Below are positions 40,711-54,340 of a DNA stretch of 64,000 bases, one piece after another. How positions within the stretch are numbered: position 1 is the first letter of the stretch; each line of letters opens with the position of its first letter. The notes below the pieces were generated by a model. It ran no database searches. It saw nothing but the letters and a program-made list of their open reading frames with translations, and was not told the origin of the DNA. The translations under genes and the position numbers were made by a program. Source of the stretch: Chamaea fasciata (Eukaryota > Chordata > Aves > Passeriformes > Sylviidae); assembly GCA_029207755.1 (NCBI GenBank), contig JARCOQ010000083.1, forward strand, positions 248,001 through 312,000, in the 5' to 3' direction.

Positions 40711-43700
40711 GGTCTCCATCCACAGCAGAGCCAATCCAGAATTGCATCCGCGGCTCTGATGTCCCTCCAGACCAGTATCCATCCAAGGTGGCATCCATGC
40801 CTCTGGTGTCCATCCAGAACAGTCTCCATCCAGATCTGTGCCCATCTGGACCAGTGTCCACCTGGGATCCATGGTGCCAATTTCTATCCAAATCAGTGTT
40901 TATTCACAGTGGGATCCATGGCTCTGGTGTCCATCCAGACCATTATCCATCTGGACCAGTGTCCAGTTTGCATCCATGGCCATGGTGTCAATCTGGACCA
41001 GTGTCCATCCACAGTTTGGATCCATGGCCCTGGTGTCCATTCAGAGACGGATCCATGCATCTGGTGTCCATCCAGAGCACTGTCCACCTACAGAGGGATC
41101 AATAACGCTGGTGTACATCAAGACCAGTGACCATCCACACTAGGATCCATGGCTCTGGTGTCCATCCACAGCAGTGTCCAGCCGAAATCCATAGCTCTGG
41201 AGTCCTTCTAGACCAGTGTCCATTCGTAGGGGATCCATGGTCCTGTGGCTATCCAGATCACTGGCCATCCAGAGTGGGATCCATGGCTCGGTGTCTGACC
41301 AGACCACTATCAATACAAGATGGGAGGCATGGCTCTGGTGTCCATCTGAACTAATGTCCATCCAGAGCTGGATACATGGCTCTGGTGTCTTTTTCAACCA
41401 GTGCCCATCGAGAATGGAATCCATGGCCCTGGTGTCCATCCAGACCAGGTTCCAAGTTGGATCCAGGGCTCTGGTGTCCATCCAGACCACTGTCCAGCCA
41501 CAGGTGTTTTGAAGACTCTGGGGTCCATCCAGAATTTTGTCCAGTTTGGATCCATGGCTCTGGTGTCCATCCAGACCAGTGTCCATCCAGAGACGGATCG
41601 AAGCTTCTGGTGTCCATCCAGAGCAGTGTCCAGCTGGACCAGTGTCCAGCTGGGATCCATGTCTCTGATGTCTATCCAAACCAGTGTCCATCCACAGTGG
41701 GATCCATGGCGCTGGTGTCCCTCCAGATCAGTGTCCAGCTGGGATCCATGGCGCTGATGTCCATCCAGACCGGTGTCCATCCAGAGACGGATCCATGCCT
41801 CTGGTGTCCATCCAGAGAAGTGTCCAGCAGGACCAGTGTCCAGCTGGCATCTATGGCTCTGGTGTCTATCCAGACCAGTGTCCATCCACAGTGGGATCCA
41901 TGACTCTGCTGTCCATCCAGACCAGTGTCCAGTTGGGATCCACAACTCTGGTGTCCATCTGGACAAGTGTCCATGTGGATACGCAGCTGTGCTGTCCATT
42001 CAAACCAGGCTCCATCTACAGAGGGATGCATGGCTCTTGTGTCCATCATGAGTAGTGTAAATCCAGAGTGGAATCCATGGCGCTGGTGTCTATCCAAACC
42101 AGTGACTTCCACAGAGGGATCCATAGTGCTGGTGTACATCCACTCCAGTGCCAAGCTGGGAACCATAGCACTTTTGTCTTTCCAGGCAAGTGCCCATCCA
42201 GAGTCACATCCATGGCTCTGGTGTCCATCCAGAGCAGTGTCCAGCAGGACCAGTGTCCAGCTGGGATTCATGGCTCTGATGTCTATCCAAACCAGTGTCA
42301 GTCCACAGTGGGATCCATGGCGCTGGTGTCCCTCCAGACTAGTTTCAGCTGGCATCCATGGCTCTGATGTCTTTCCAGACCAGGTTCCACTTTGAAACCA
42401 TGGCTCTGGTGTCCATCCAGACCAGTGCCCATCCTGAGTCACATCCATGCCTCTTGTGTCCATCCAGAGCAGTGTCCATCTGGACCAGTGTACAGCTGGA
42501 ATCAATGGCACTGATGTCTATCCAAACCAGCCTCCATCCACACTGGGATCCATGGCTCTTTTGTCCATCTCGACCATTATCCATCTGGACCAGTGTCCCA
42601 TTTGCATCCATGGCCATGGTGTCAATCTGGACTAGCGTCCATCCACAGTTGGATACATGGCTCTGGTGTCCAACCAGAGCAGTGTCCATCCGTGGAGGTG
42701 CCCAGCTGGGATCCATGGCTCTGATGTCTCTCCAGAACAGTGTCCATCCATAGTGGATCTATGGCTCTGGTGTCTATTCAAACCAGAGTCCAACCACAGT
42801 GGGACTTGTTGCTCTTGTTTCCATCCAGACCAGTGTCGAGCTAAAATCCATGGCTCTGGTGCCCCTCTAGGTTAGTGGCCATTTGTTCAGGGTCCATGGT
42901 TTTGTGACTATCCAGACCAGTGTCCATCCACAGTGGGATCCATGGCTCTGATGTTCATCCAGGGACATGTCCAGTTGGGTTCCACGGCTCTGGTGTCCAT
43001 CTGGACAAGTGTCCAGTTTGCATCCATGGCCATGGTGTCAATCTGGACCAGTGTCCATCCACAGTGAGATCAACTGCTCTAGTGTCCATCTAGACCACTG
43101 TTGAGGCATGCTTGTATCAAAGAATCTGGAGTCCATCCAGACTAGTGTCCAGTTTGGAACCATGGCCCTGGTGTCCATCCAGAGCAGTGTCCATCCAGAG
43201 TGTGATCAATGGATCTGATGTCCATCCAGACCACTATCCATCCACAGTGGGATCAATGGCACTGGTGTACATCCAGACCAGTGTCCATCCACAATAGGAT
43301 CCATGGCTCTGGTGTCCATCCAGACCAGTGTCCATCACCTACTCGACTTGGAGGTCAAGAGATGCTTTTGTAGCCACATTTTTGCCATATCACACGGTAC
43401 ACATCAATTTTGTTCACCCTTCCATGCAGTGACAGCCACCCCTCTGAATCTGCCATTACCAGAAAATGTGAAGATCAAAGAGATGAACCACACTGCTGTA
43501 AAATGACCTTCAATTTACTATTAGATGCATAAAGAGCAGGGTGCATAGGCAGGCATATTTTTCAGGAGGAAGAGAGGCTGTTTCTTCCCCCCAGATCAAA
43601 TCATAGTAAGAAATTCTATATTCACTGGATTACCAAAAATTAACAATTTCAGACAGAGCATCATAAAATAATGCTGCTTGAATGATCCAACTGTACTAGG

Positions 43701-44592
43701 TTCAATATCTGTAAATTTTTAGAGATCCCCCTCCTGACAAGAATGTCAGCTGCATTCTCACCCAATCTGACAGGGACTCCAAAAAAAAAATCTTACCCTC
43801 CCCTCCAAGAAGAATTTTACTGGAAGAAACAAACTCAATATTGAAAACCTAAAGTGTTTGCTGCATGTTGCTGTCTTAGCTCTATGAAAAATTATTAACC
43901 AACTGGAAGTGCTAAAGAGGAATAATTTTTTTTTCCCTTAAATTACGACTATTAAAAGGTCACTAGTGGCACACAACAGATCAGGACACAGGAAAGAGAT
44001 TTTGTATCAGGTTATCATCCCACTGTTAGGACCATACAAGGCAGTCTATCTGGGTACCTTGCCAGGGAGTTGGCATTTTCTGTTTCAAGCAGCACAGAGA
44101 GGCAGCACTGTGAGCAACACCTAGGCCAGTGCCTGGGGTCATTTCCCAGTGCCTGGCAGCCTCAAGACAAAGCTTCATCCAAGAGTTGCCTTTCACAGAG
44201 CTCTAGGAGCAGCTCAGTGGGGTTAGCAGAGAGACAGCAAACCCATGGGAGGATTATTGCCGCTGTCTCCTGCACACATTACATTACATACACAAGGCTG
44301 ACATCTGGCAAGACAGTGTTACTTCTTGGATGCTTCTGATTTGGTCTGGGGCTGGAAGAAAGCCATTTCCAAGACAGCACTGTACCAGTATTCCAAGAGA
44401 CACTGACTACTGTACGTGCCTAGCAGAGACCCAGAAACAACAGCTGCTAGAATAGGATGACTAAAGAATTTACAGCAGCTTAAATTTCAAGCCATCAACA
44501 GCACTAGGTGAGGTCAACCCCTTTCTGAATATGTGATTGCCCCTCCTACTCACCCTAGTTTACAAGGCCAGTGAAATACGGGGTCTACCCAT

Positions 44593-44622
44593 AGACCTTA
44601 GAAGTTTAGACCTTAGAAGTTT
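44593..44622. repeat. 15-bp perfect tandem duplication
   Basis: AGACCTTAGAAGTTT occurs twice in direct succession. This is probably a replication-slippage duplication of no known function. Confidence 0.9.
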
Positions 44623-47600
44623 CAATTGATACATTTTCTGCTTCAAGTTACACACTGCCAACAGCATTGATGCAAAAGACAATAGCTTCACTTTGGCTTG
44701 TGACACTCACAGGGCAATGAAATGATTTGACTAAAATGGAGTTTACAGGGGGAAAAAGGCCTCAGGATAAAACGTGACAGAAACCTCAGCCAAAAGGCTG
44801 CTCACCTTAAACAGCCACGTGTGAAAAGCTAATCAGAATCAAAACCTCCACACACAATAGCAGGTTTGGAGTGCTGCCACTAGGATTCAAAACATGCTGG
44901 AATAGAGGAAAAACAGTCTTTCCCTTGTGGTGTATATGAGTCCTTCTCAATAACCACCTGGCCTAAAGACCAGGTAACGTGTGGGGAGAAAAAGCTTCCC
45001 ACTGGATCAAGGTACAAGTTGCCTATGCCAAGTCATGCATCAGTACTCCCTCAACATTTATTTTTATCAAAAGTATCCCATTCTCCTTTTTCTCAACGCT
45101 ATCAAGAGAGACAATAAATTATCCCAGAAAGCTGAGAAGTTAAAAGCTTTTCCTTTCTGTGCTCTGAAATCCTCTCTCTCACAGAGGCATCAGCACAACT
45201 TTTATGATAGTCTAGCAGTATAAAAAGCTGTCCCAAATTCTTCTGTTATTGCTTAATTGAGTACAGCAGCATAATTGTGCAAGGGCAGCTTCAGAAAGTG
45301 TTAAACTCTCTCTAAAAACTATGCTATTTAAACTATAGTCTTCATGAAAGATAGCTGTCAGTCCACTAGCTTTTTCCATGGTAAAATTCAATTTACATTC
45401 AAAATACCATTGTACCATTTCAGAGCTAGAAATGCAGCAGAACAGGCATTTTGCATCAGCTCATGGCTTACTGCTCAGTTAAAAAAAAAAAAGAACAGAT
45501 TTCCATCAACAGTTATAACTAATGTGAAATTTTTAAACAGTAACAGTAGAGCAAGTATGCAAAGCATCCCATAGAGTTAGAAATCTGTAAGAACTAATAG
45601 TTTTTTAAAAACACCCCCTTAACTTCTCTATAGCCCAAATTCAAACAGCAAATCAAATCCAGTTACAGACACATAAGAACCAGAGAAATAAGGACATGAA
45701 ACAGTTCATAAAAGCAAAGTGATGCCTTCCAAGAAGATGAGCAGTACAGGGGACAGCTAAAAGGTAAAAACATTTTTAAAACCACTGTATTTGAATCCTG
45801 CAGTGGTCTTGCCAGTAGCACGTTTCAAGCAGCTGCATTAAAGACCAGAACACAGGCAGCACATCAGGCACAAGGTTAAAAAAAAAGCCTCAGCGAGCCA
45901 AAAAGCAACTTGTTACACCCTCGAATTCAATTCCTGCTAGTGGCAACTGATCCACTGTTCTAATTTACCATCATTTGGAAACCAATACTAAAATACCTTT
46001 TAGTATTCCCCGAGTCCATCACTGTTGATTCGAAATTGGGTTGCTTCTATGCTGAAGAAAGTACAAGACATTTTAATATCCTCTGGAAAATCTGCTGTAA
46101 TCAGGAGCCCAAGAGAGTAATTTTTGTCAGTTTAAACCATTCCTTCCCTTCTGAATTTTACTTTGATTTAATTCCTCTTGGTGTTCTACATCATCACTGC
46201 CCAATTCTTCAGAGATCGTTAGCCACAGAACAAGTGAGGACTGATTTTGGACTCATTAAAAAATAAAAATCAATCAACACTCTACTGGTACTGTTTGCTG
46301 GTTTTGGTTTGGGGTTTTCCACCAAATTTTAATTACTAAGGAACCCTAGAAGCATCTATCATTGCATACCAACCCTCTCAAAGAGTTCACGTACGAGTCA
46401 CAGTGGATGCTGTCAGTGTTTTAGGCACTTAAAAAACTGGAAGTGATTATTGATTGGGCAAAAGCCATGTCTTCCAGGACTCTAAATAGGATAACATGAA
46501 CCAGGCCACAGAGAAGAAAAATTAATCTTTTCACAGTGGCGTTTTCTGCAAGCAGAATTGCAGTATTTAACAGCAGCCCTTTTAAAAACAGAGTAATTCA
46601 GGACTGCATGGAAAAGGTTTTTAAGGAGATTGGTAATTGGATGCAAAGCATTAGATCATGAGTGATTCATGCATAATCCAGCACAGTACTGACCTCTAGT
46701 GGTTACTATTCAAAAGCCTAAGAAAATATGGTGATGCTCTCATTCCTGTCTTTAGCAAGAAGGTACCAATTTCACAAAAGCACAGACACAGCTGGAGTTA
46801 ATTGTCACTCCTGCTGCCAGTCACCAAGGAGATCATGGATCCTCTCAGGCTTCAGCCTATTCAGACATTGTCTAGACTTTAAAAATGCACATTTTTCTAC
46901 TTTAAAACTACAACCTATGAACCCTTCCTCAGACACAAAGACAGCAAGGTGGAGATACTAACATTATCATTCATACAGTCTGGACAAACTTAGAATCATT
47001 GAGGAAGACTTCTCACAGAAATGGACCCATAAATGCAAGATTTACAGGAGTCACAAGCAACAACAAAACTAAATTTTACAAAGTGTCTGGATTATATTTT
47101 AAGGCTACCAATCAGACAACAAAACCAATTCTGTGTTACCGTAAACAATTAAGCAAAGTTTATCTACCAGTCAGAATTAGAATCAATTGAGTGATTCCAA
47201 ATTATGAAAAAATAGTTCTGTAGTTGCTCATAGGGGTCTTTTGTTCTTGACTGTGGCTCAATCAAGATCAGCTGAACACTTACTAATGCTCTGCTTCTTC
47301 AGCTCTAACTCTAAAACCACCTGTACGCATTTATCCTTAAACCAGATACACTGCCAAAGAAAAGTCTGACTGATTACAAGTTTAGGTTAAGTCATTAGTA
47401 CCAGCTGGATAAATAGCTTGTGTATATGCTTTTAATGATTAGAAGAAAATATCACTCAGCTTCAAAGATATAGCACATAATGATCTGCATTTCTGGATTC
47501 TGTCTACAAACTAATTATTTGTTTGGTGCTCTAAGCAATTAGTCCTTGTTACTGGAAATGCCATTCTACATGGGGGAATTCTTCGTCCTAATATTTTCAC

Positions 47601-50062
47601 CCCTTTGATGGGAGGCTTCTATTTATAGGTTTTTGGGGGTTTTTTATAAAAGTACATGGAGTTTGCTTGTTTGGATAGGTTTTGTTATTTTTGTGTACTT
47701 AAGAGCAATTTTAAAACATTTCCATCCAAAGAAGTGTCATACAACAAAATAGGATGTGAAAGGTTACAAGATCCTCTGTTCTGACTATTACTTTCTGAAA
47801 CTATTCCAGTAGTGCTTTCACTTGAATATTTCCTTAGTACTGATAGTGTTCTTGTGGCTATTAAAGCACACAGAATACAATGCCTTCCCATCATTCATGA
47901 TGTTCAGTCATCCTCTAAACATTCCTGCCCATCCACAAGGCTCTCACAACCCACAGGGACATCTCCCACTGCTCCTTACTTACCCCTGATGCCTTCATGT
48001 CTTCTAAATGCTCCCAACATTTAATGCTTTTTACTGCACTTCTGTCAACATCCAAGTTCCATATTTGTATTTAAAGTCATTTTCAACTTCCTTAATATGG
48101 AGTTTTCCAGCTGACACGTCTGTAAGTGCACAGTCTCCTGTTTAACTACTGGTCACCACAAATATTTAAAGGAATTCAGGTACGCTTTCTTCAGCAATCC
48201 CTTGAAAATAAGAACCCTGGATTATCAATCACAGGCTACAAAATGGCACTGATGAGCTGGCTCAGCACTGTGCCCTGAAGGCTGTTGCAGGCAGAGTAGT
48301 TTAGCAGCAAGATCATTGCCCCTTTCTACATTATCTGGAAATATTTCTTTCCCTCAACAGGAAGACAAGCTACACCAAAAATCCACACCTTATTGCCTAT
48401 TTTCATTGTTTGTCTAACAGTTCTTTTGGTGGCTCTTCCCCAGCATAACACTTAAATTCCACAAATACGGAAATAACATTTCAAACTGCACCCACTTCTC
48501 CTCATACCACATTGCTCCATATTCAGTAAAGCAAATGAAGTTCTGATGTATTTGAAACAAGACCACTGCCTGCAGGAGCTGTACTAGGGTACTACTGGTG
48601 CCTAAGAGAATTTAAAACTCCCTCAGAATAATGTCACTGCCCAAAAATACCTGGATTCCACTCAAATCTTCCCTAACATATTACCAAGCCCTACAAGATC
48701 AGATGCTACTTAGACGTGAACATTCCAATGTGTTACTCATTGCTCAAATTGTGACTGAACTTCAATCACAATTGAATTGGAGTGTTTTCAAGCCTCAATT
48801 TCCTCACTCGTATTTCCACAGAGAAATTTAACTTCTGCCGGAATCTACTACATTTTTTCCAAAGGCAGATAGAATACTGGTTCCAACCAACTTGGAGCTG
48901 CAGTAAAGAAAAACACTGGAAATACTTTAAGCAACTGCAGATGGCCTTCAGGACTTGTGTACAAATACTCCTGAATCATTCAAGGAAGTATATTAACTCA
49001 AGACCTGTGGAAAAAGGTACCAGTTAAAATGTCTGCCACCTCTCCTTGCAGTCACCAGGTGTATGTTTGGTGGCTGCTCGCTTGACTTCAGCACAAGGAA
49101 GAGTTGGCATTTTTAATTTACAAGCTGCAGGTAAACTTTGAAGACGTTACTTGCTGTTGGCAATATTGGCTGTTCAATTTGCTCTCTTCATATCTGCTTC
49201 TTTCTTCACCACCTTGCCCCGCACAGGGAAAAAAACAAAAACCAAAAAAACTACCTAAGTGCTCTTCAGAGAGGAGAGACTAAATCACAAACACTTCAGG
49301 GCAGGAAGCTTGAACAGCTTAAGCTCTTATTTGCAAGTTCTGTAAATGCCATTTCATACAACTCATCATATTCGCCACCCCACCTTTTCCACAGGCAAAC
49401 ACTGTATCCATCCATCCACCCCTGAAGCCCACCAGGGGCACTCTGGTATCTCTGCCATCATCCTGAGGAGCAATAGACTCTGAAACATTGTTTTTAAGGA
49501 AACTGACAATTATACCCACAGCATATGCTGTTTGCCTCTGCAAGTTATAGCCAACATTTCTATTCTTTCCTCTTAAAATAAATTTAAAGTGTGTACTACA
49601 TATATAAGAAGAATATAAAACCCAGGAGTGCAAGCTGCAGCCCCACAAAGCCACCAAAGGTTTATTTGTCTCACAAAAGAAAGCAAGCACCTTTCAGAGG
49701 CACCACCATTTCCTTCTCTCCTGGATACAGATCCCTTCAGGCAGATTTGGCACACACGCTTGCAGTAAGAGGACAAGATGGAGCAATTCTGTCACTGCAG
49801 CAGATTAAAAAAACCTGCCACCAAGAGGCTTTATTCCAAAGGCAATTCTCCTCTGATTCACAAAAGGTCTGCCTACCATACAGCCAAGCAGAGGCTCCCA
49901 GATGGTGCTGGCAAAGCAATCTCCACTTTCCCCCAACAGCACAGCAGCATGTTAATCTCTAGTAAAAAATATTTCCAGCCCTGATCCCTTTGCTGTCAGT
50001 TCTGTAACATGCACTGCCCTGATTAAATAAATAAAAGCCTATCAACCACCAGCAGTTTCAAT

Positions 50063-50071
50063 ACTTACCTG
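50063..50071 (-). promoter_or_regulatory. Consensus 5' splice donor, minus strand (candidate)
   Basis: The minus strand reads CAGGTAAGT, a 9-of-9 match to the vertebrate donor consensus, followed by ATTG. The sequence upstream on that strand has GGTTTTTTCCCTAAG (a possible acceptor) only about 16 bases before the donor. No long open frame leads into it. This is a candidate only. Confidence 0.35.
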
Positions 50072-50742
50072 AAGCTCTCCTACTCTTAGGGAAAAAACCC
50101 CATGAAGTCAGCATTTAAAACCAAGAGAAAGTGCTTGGAATTATATCTCTTTCTTAATGACAGTCCCACTATTCCCTAAAGTTTGGGGAAGTTCTTTAAA
50201 GCAGCAACAGTTTAGGCCAGATGATCAATAGTTTGCAACAGTACAAGACAGGACTAACACTGGACAGGTACCTCTAAAGTCACCAGAAACCAGCAGATTG
50301 CAGTTGGCTTCTCTCACAGACACACCTCTAAGCGATCTTGGCTCCCAGTTCCAGTCTCCTCCACCCTGGGATCCACACATGAACAAATGGACTAAGCAGC
50401 ATTGCTCAAATCCTGCTGCACTTGCTTAACCTCCATAAGATTTCCCAAGAGAGCTTTACTTTGTGTCACTTCTGCTCTCCTTCAATCCTGCAGCTCTTCT
50501 GCAAGTTTCTGCTCAAGACTTAGCACAGACTACTCAAAAAATCAGAACACAGGAACTCAGAAATATTTCAACAATTAAGCTTTCTTCTGGAGTAGAACCA
50601 ACCATATAAATCATACAATTAGAATATTTCCCTGATTCTTATTTTAAACTTCAAAAAAATCCACACTAATAAAAGGACCTTAATACATTGATAAAGTATT
50701 CAGCGGGTCAATGAATAGAAAGGTTGAAGTTTCTCTCAAAGG

Positions 50743-50789
50743 AAAAAAAAAAAAAAAAAAAAAAATCAACCAAAAAAAAAAAAAAAAAA
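50743..50789. repeat. Interrupted poly(A) tract
   Basis: A run of 23 A (50,743-50,765), a short TCAACC interruption, then a run of 18 A (50,772-50,789). It could be a microsatellite or the tail of a very old retroposed sequence. No element body was recognised beside it. Confidence 0.9.
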
Positions 50790-53700
50790 CCCAAACAAGT
50801 CTAGATGGGAGATAATAGGCACAGCACCCTGTGTCACATTTTATGTCTTGAGGAAAAAATAATGGGAATGTTTGGACAAGTATTTATCAGAACAAAGCCT
50901 ACAGTGGCCCCTGAGGATAAAGTCAATTTTTTTTTCAATGCCAGCTAGTCAGTAACTCATTGTGACTGTTAAAAAACTGAACTCAAGGACACTGGCAAAA
51001 GCAAGATTGGAGAACTGTAGATACACTATCAAATTTCTACCATGTGAAACCTATTTTGATGGCCACAACCAGCAAGACACATTCCCTAATGCACACATTT
51101 GTCACACTCAGGTTTGTTACACCGGGTGATTTAAAGTGACCCTGCAGAAAAACTGGTTTGCAAAGACAGCAGACAAGAAAAACTTAGAGGCCACAAACAG
51201 GAAAAGAGGAAAAACTGAACCACCACTTGCTAATGATAGTTCAGTTCATGCACTTGTGGATGCAGACCCAGCCAAGCCACCAGAAGGTGAATGAAAAATC
51301 TGAAAGCACAATTGAGCAAACCTTCAAAAAATATCTATCACTAAAGAGACCAATTTCATATGCACGTGATGCTGAAAATTTAGAAGAATCAAAATAATTG
51401 AATACTGAAGCAGGAGGATAAGAGTCCATACTACTGACACAAGATCATTTTTCCCTCTTAGAAAAATGGGAGAAATGTCTTGTATTAAAACAATTGTTTT
51501 CTTTAGGACTTCTAAATTGCACTAAATATTAACCTTCCTAAAACTGCAATGGCAAACCCAAATTAAAAAAAAAAACCTTGGGACAAGAAGAAACAGTGAT
51601 ATATATGAACACAGTTCAACAGATCTCCATAGACACTCTTACATTTCAGAATTGAGTTCATATTGACTATCCACACACATTAATTTGAAATCCCAGCTTT
51701 AGTCTTTCATACAAGTTCTACTTCTCAGCATTTTTAATGAGGAACTAAGATCTTAATAAAGCCATTCATTTCATTGTATCCGAAAGTCCTTTGCCTGCTG
51801 TACATTTTCTCTGCAGCTGTAGGCATGCATGAGTATGCCTAGCACGTGCATTGTGTATTTCTATTTACACTAGGAGTGCTTCAATATTCATCTGCAGTTA
51901 TGTATTTATGTACACAGCTAAAACCACACAGCTATGTTAGATCTGATGTATTTTAATGGGGGTCAAATCTTCAATCCATGCTGGGATTTTCTGCTATTTA
52001 AGAGAAACAGGCTGTGGAGCATTTGACCTTTTTCTCCAAGAGCAAGATAAAATGTCCCAGATGTGCCCAATTCTCAAATGCATTGTTTCTATCTCTTGTA
52101 AGAACAAGTCTCCAGGCACCTGAGCAAAGATAACCCACGTTACATGGATACCTCACAGACTGGCAGCAAAGTGCTGTCATCTTACCAACCAATATTAAAA
52201 GCAGGCTACTGCATGAGGCTGCCAGAGAGGCTTAGGCAGTGCTGTTACATCTCACATTTCACACTTGGTTTGCTACAAGAAGCAGCAAAAAATAGTTTCT
52301 TTGGCTCACCAATATCAACAGGAAAAGAGCAAGTGCTTTCCGTAAAGAAGGATTCTCACCTGACACCAGGAGCCCCCTGAAATCTTGGATACAATCAAGC
52401 TCTATGAAATACACTGCTGATATACCTTGCAGATAAGACAGAATTTTACACCAATCTCAGTTTCCCATCTTAATATATTCTCTTTGCTGTGACAGGTAAT
52501 TATGCAGAGCAGGACAGCCCTCTGAATTCCTGTCTTGTGAAACAAAGATCGCCTTAATTAACATAACCAGTACAACAAAACACTTTCTAAACTTGCACTC
52601 AAGAGAAAAGATTCCCTTCACAAAGATGGCCGATTAAGGGCATTGAGAGGATTTTTTGGACTTGGGGGACAGGGACAGAGCAACATTACTTGTTTCTTTT
52701 CAGTTTTGTGCAGCTCCTCATCTGCTTCACCAGCTATTGAGAACTGACAGAAATGCCACCTATCTTATCTAAACAGTTCTTATCTGACCTTTTTTGCCTT
52801 CTCTTGAGACAGACAGCAGGACTCTGTTACTGCTAAAGGAAAAAGTACTGCCTGGTATCTCTGAAAACACAGATTCTCGGAAAGAAAACAGTTTAATGCA
52901 TCAAACAATAACACTTTCTTCCCTCAATAATGCTTACATATTTTCACCTTTTCAAAGTCTCCAAATAAAGCTTAGAAATTAAACACGTCAATGCTACATT
53001 CAAATATTTCTCTCTTCTAACCTAAGCCAGAAAAAAAAAGAAAACCAAATCAGGAAAAGAAATCCTTCTTTTTACTACAAGAAGTCTCGGTTTTCCACAT
53101 GAGAAGCCACATTCTCAACAAACCGATGCCAGAAGAGTCAACATTATTGAAGAGGGTTACAGTGAGCTGTCAAATTACCTTCTGTCCTCTGAGGATGTGC
53201 ACTACACTGCCAGCACGTTTCCAGCTCTCACATTCAGAGTATGAGAGCCAGGACTAAAGCATCTGCTGAGCCTAACAAGGTCCATGTCACATCTCTGTGA
53301 TAACACATTGCTTGTGTCTATCATATAACACAGGCAGAACATATTCTCCTGGTTTTAGCCCCTTAGATTCCTCGGTCTAAGCAAGAAATTGGCACCCTGC
53401 CAGGCTTCCTATGGACCATTCTGGGGTGGGACCACCAGGTAAATCTCCCCGAGTCAGGGCATGATATCCTAAAGAGAGACACTGCCCTCCTTCCCCATGG
53501 ATAAATGGGATGATGAGCAGTGCAGCAGGAGCAGGAAGCTCTGCTAAGTTTCCACCACTGCCATGCATTTTCTCTTCACTAAACACCCATTTACTTGCAG
53601 GAAGAAAGGCTCCCCTAATAGAACCTGTTCTTTTGATGGCAACCAAGAGGGAAATGGGCAAAAAATAGCTGGAAACTATCCCAGTTTCAAGCTATTATTA

Positions 53701-54304
53701 ACTAGCAGGCATACACTGACAGTAGGAGAGATGAGGTGGCAAGAGGACTTTCAATAGCCAAAGAGCCCTTTCATCATCTGACCAGCTTCATCTATTGTAT
53801 TCAAGTGTTAAAATACAGAGAAATCACACATATCTAGTGCCTTTACAACGAGTATCCAGTTGTAGATTTCTTTCTGCATGTGACTAAATTTAATGCATCC
53901 TTGCCGTGTACAAAAAAAAAAAAAGCCTTGTGAAATGAGAGGTGCTAACATTTTCTAACAGATGGGATGACATTACAGAACAGGATCCTTTTTGTTACTG
54001 GGGAAAAGAACACGCTCTTGGTGCAATTGATTTCACACATAAACGGCAACAGTTTCAAAGCCCAACATCGCTATTTTTGGCCAGTTAGTAGAAACCCATT
54101 TCTAAAGCTGAGAGCAGCTCTGACAATTAATTACAAGCTCAAGATCAAGCATGTCAAATCCTTGTGAAATCCCTAGACATCAATCAGAGTGACTCCTGAG
54201 GGCCTCCATAGAGTTCAGAGCAAGTATTCCCTCTGTTTGCAGATCATCTTTCAGTGCCTCTGAGCTGCGCAGACTATCAGCATGAAGATTTAATGGAATA
54301 AGAT

Positions 54305-54340
54305 CCAGGAGGTGTACAATAGAGCCAGGAGGTGTACAAT
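54305..54340. repeat. Short tandem duplication, 20-bp period
   Basis: CCAGGAGGTGTACAAT occurs at 54,305-54,320 and again at 54,325-54,340, separated by AGAG. This is probably slippage. Confidence 0.9.

Larger units (their letters stand above)
30996..43337 (-). repeat. 47-bp satellite array, inverted arm
   Basis: The same repeat family on the opposite strand: GTGTCCATCCAGACCA, then GTGTCCATCCAGA, then GTGGGATCCATGGCTCTG, giving 47 bp, with many 42-bp versions in which CAGTTGGGATCC replaces the longer middle. Units are visibly more diverged than in the forward arm and higher-order copies are fewer and less exact. A solo LTR interrupts the arm at 39,685-40,411. The array stops abruptly after GTGTCCATC at about 43,337, and the next bases (ACCTACTCGACTTGG) have no repeat character. 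Open frames here, up to about 300 codons, are again composition effects. Confidence 0.95.

Noticed and set aside
1..43337. Centromere or W-chromosome assignment of the satellite
   Set aside because: Nothing in the sequence shows chromosomal location. Proposing one would be a guess.
53377..53661. 94-codon minus-strand frame in the single-copy region
   Set aside because: No recognisable domain, no splice sites in a fitting place, and a length expected by chance in 17 kb.
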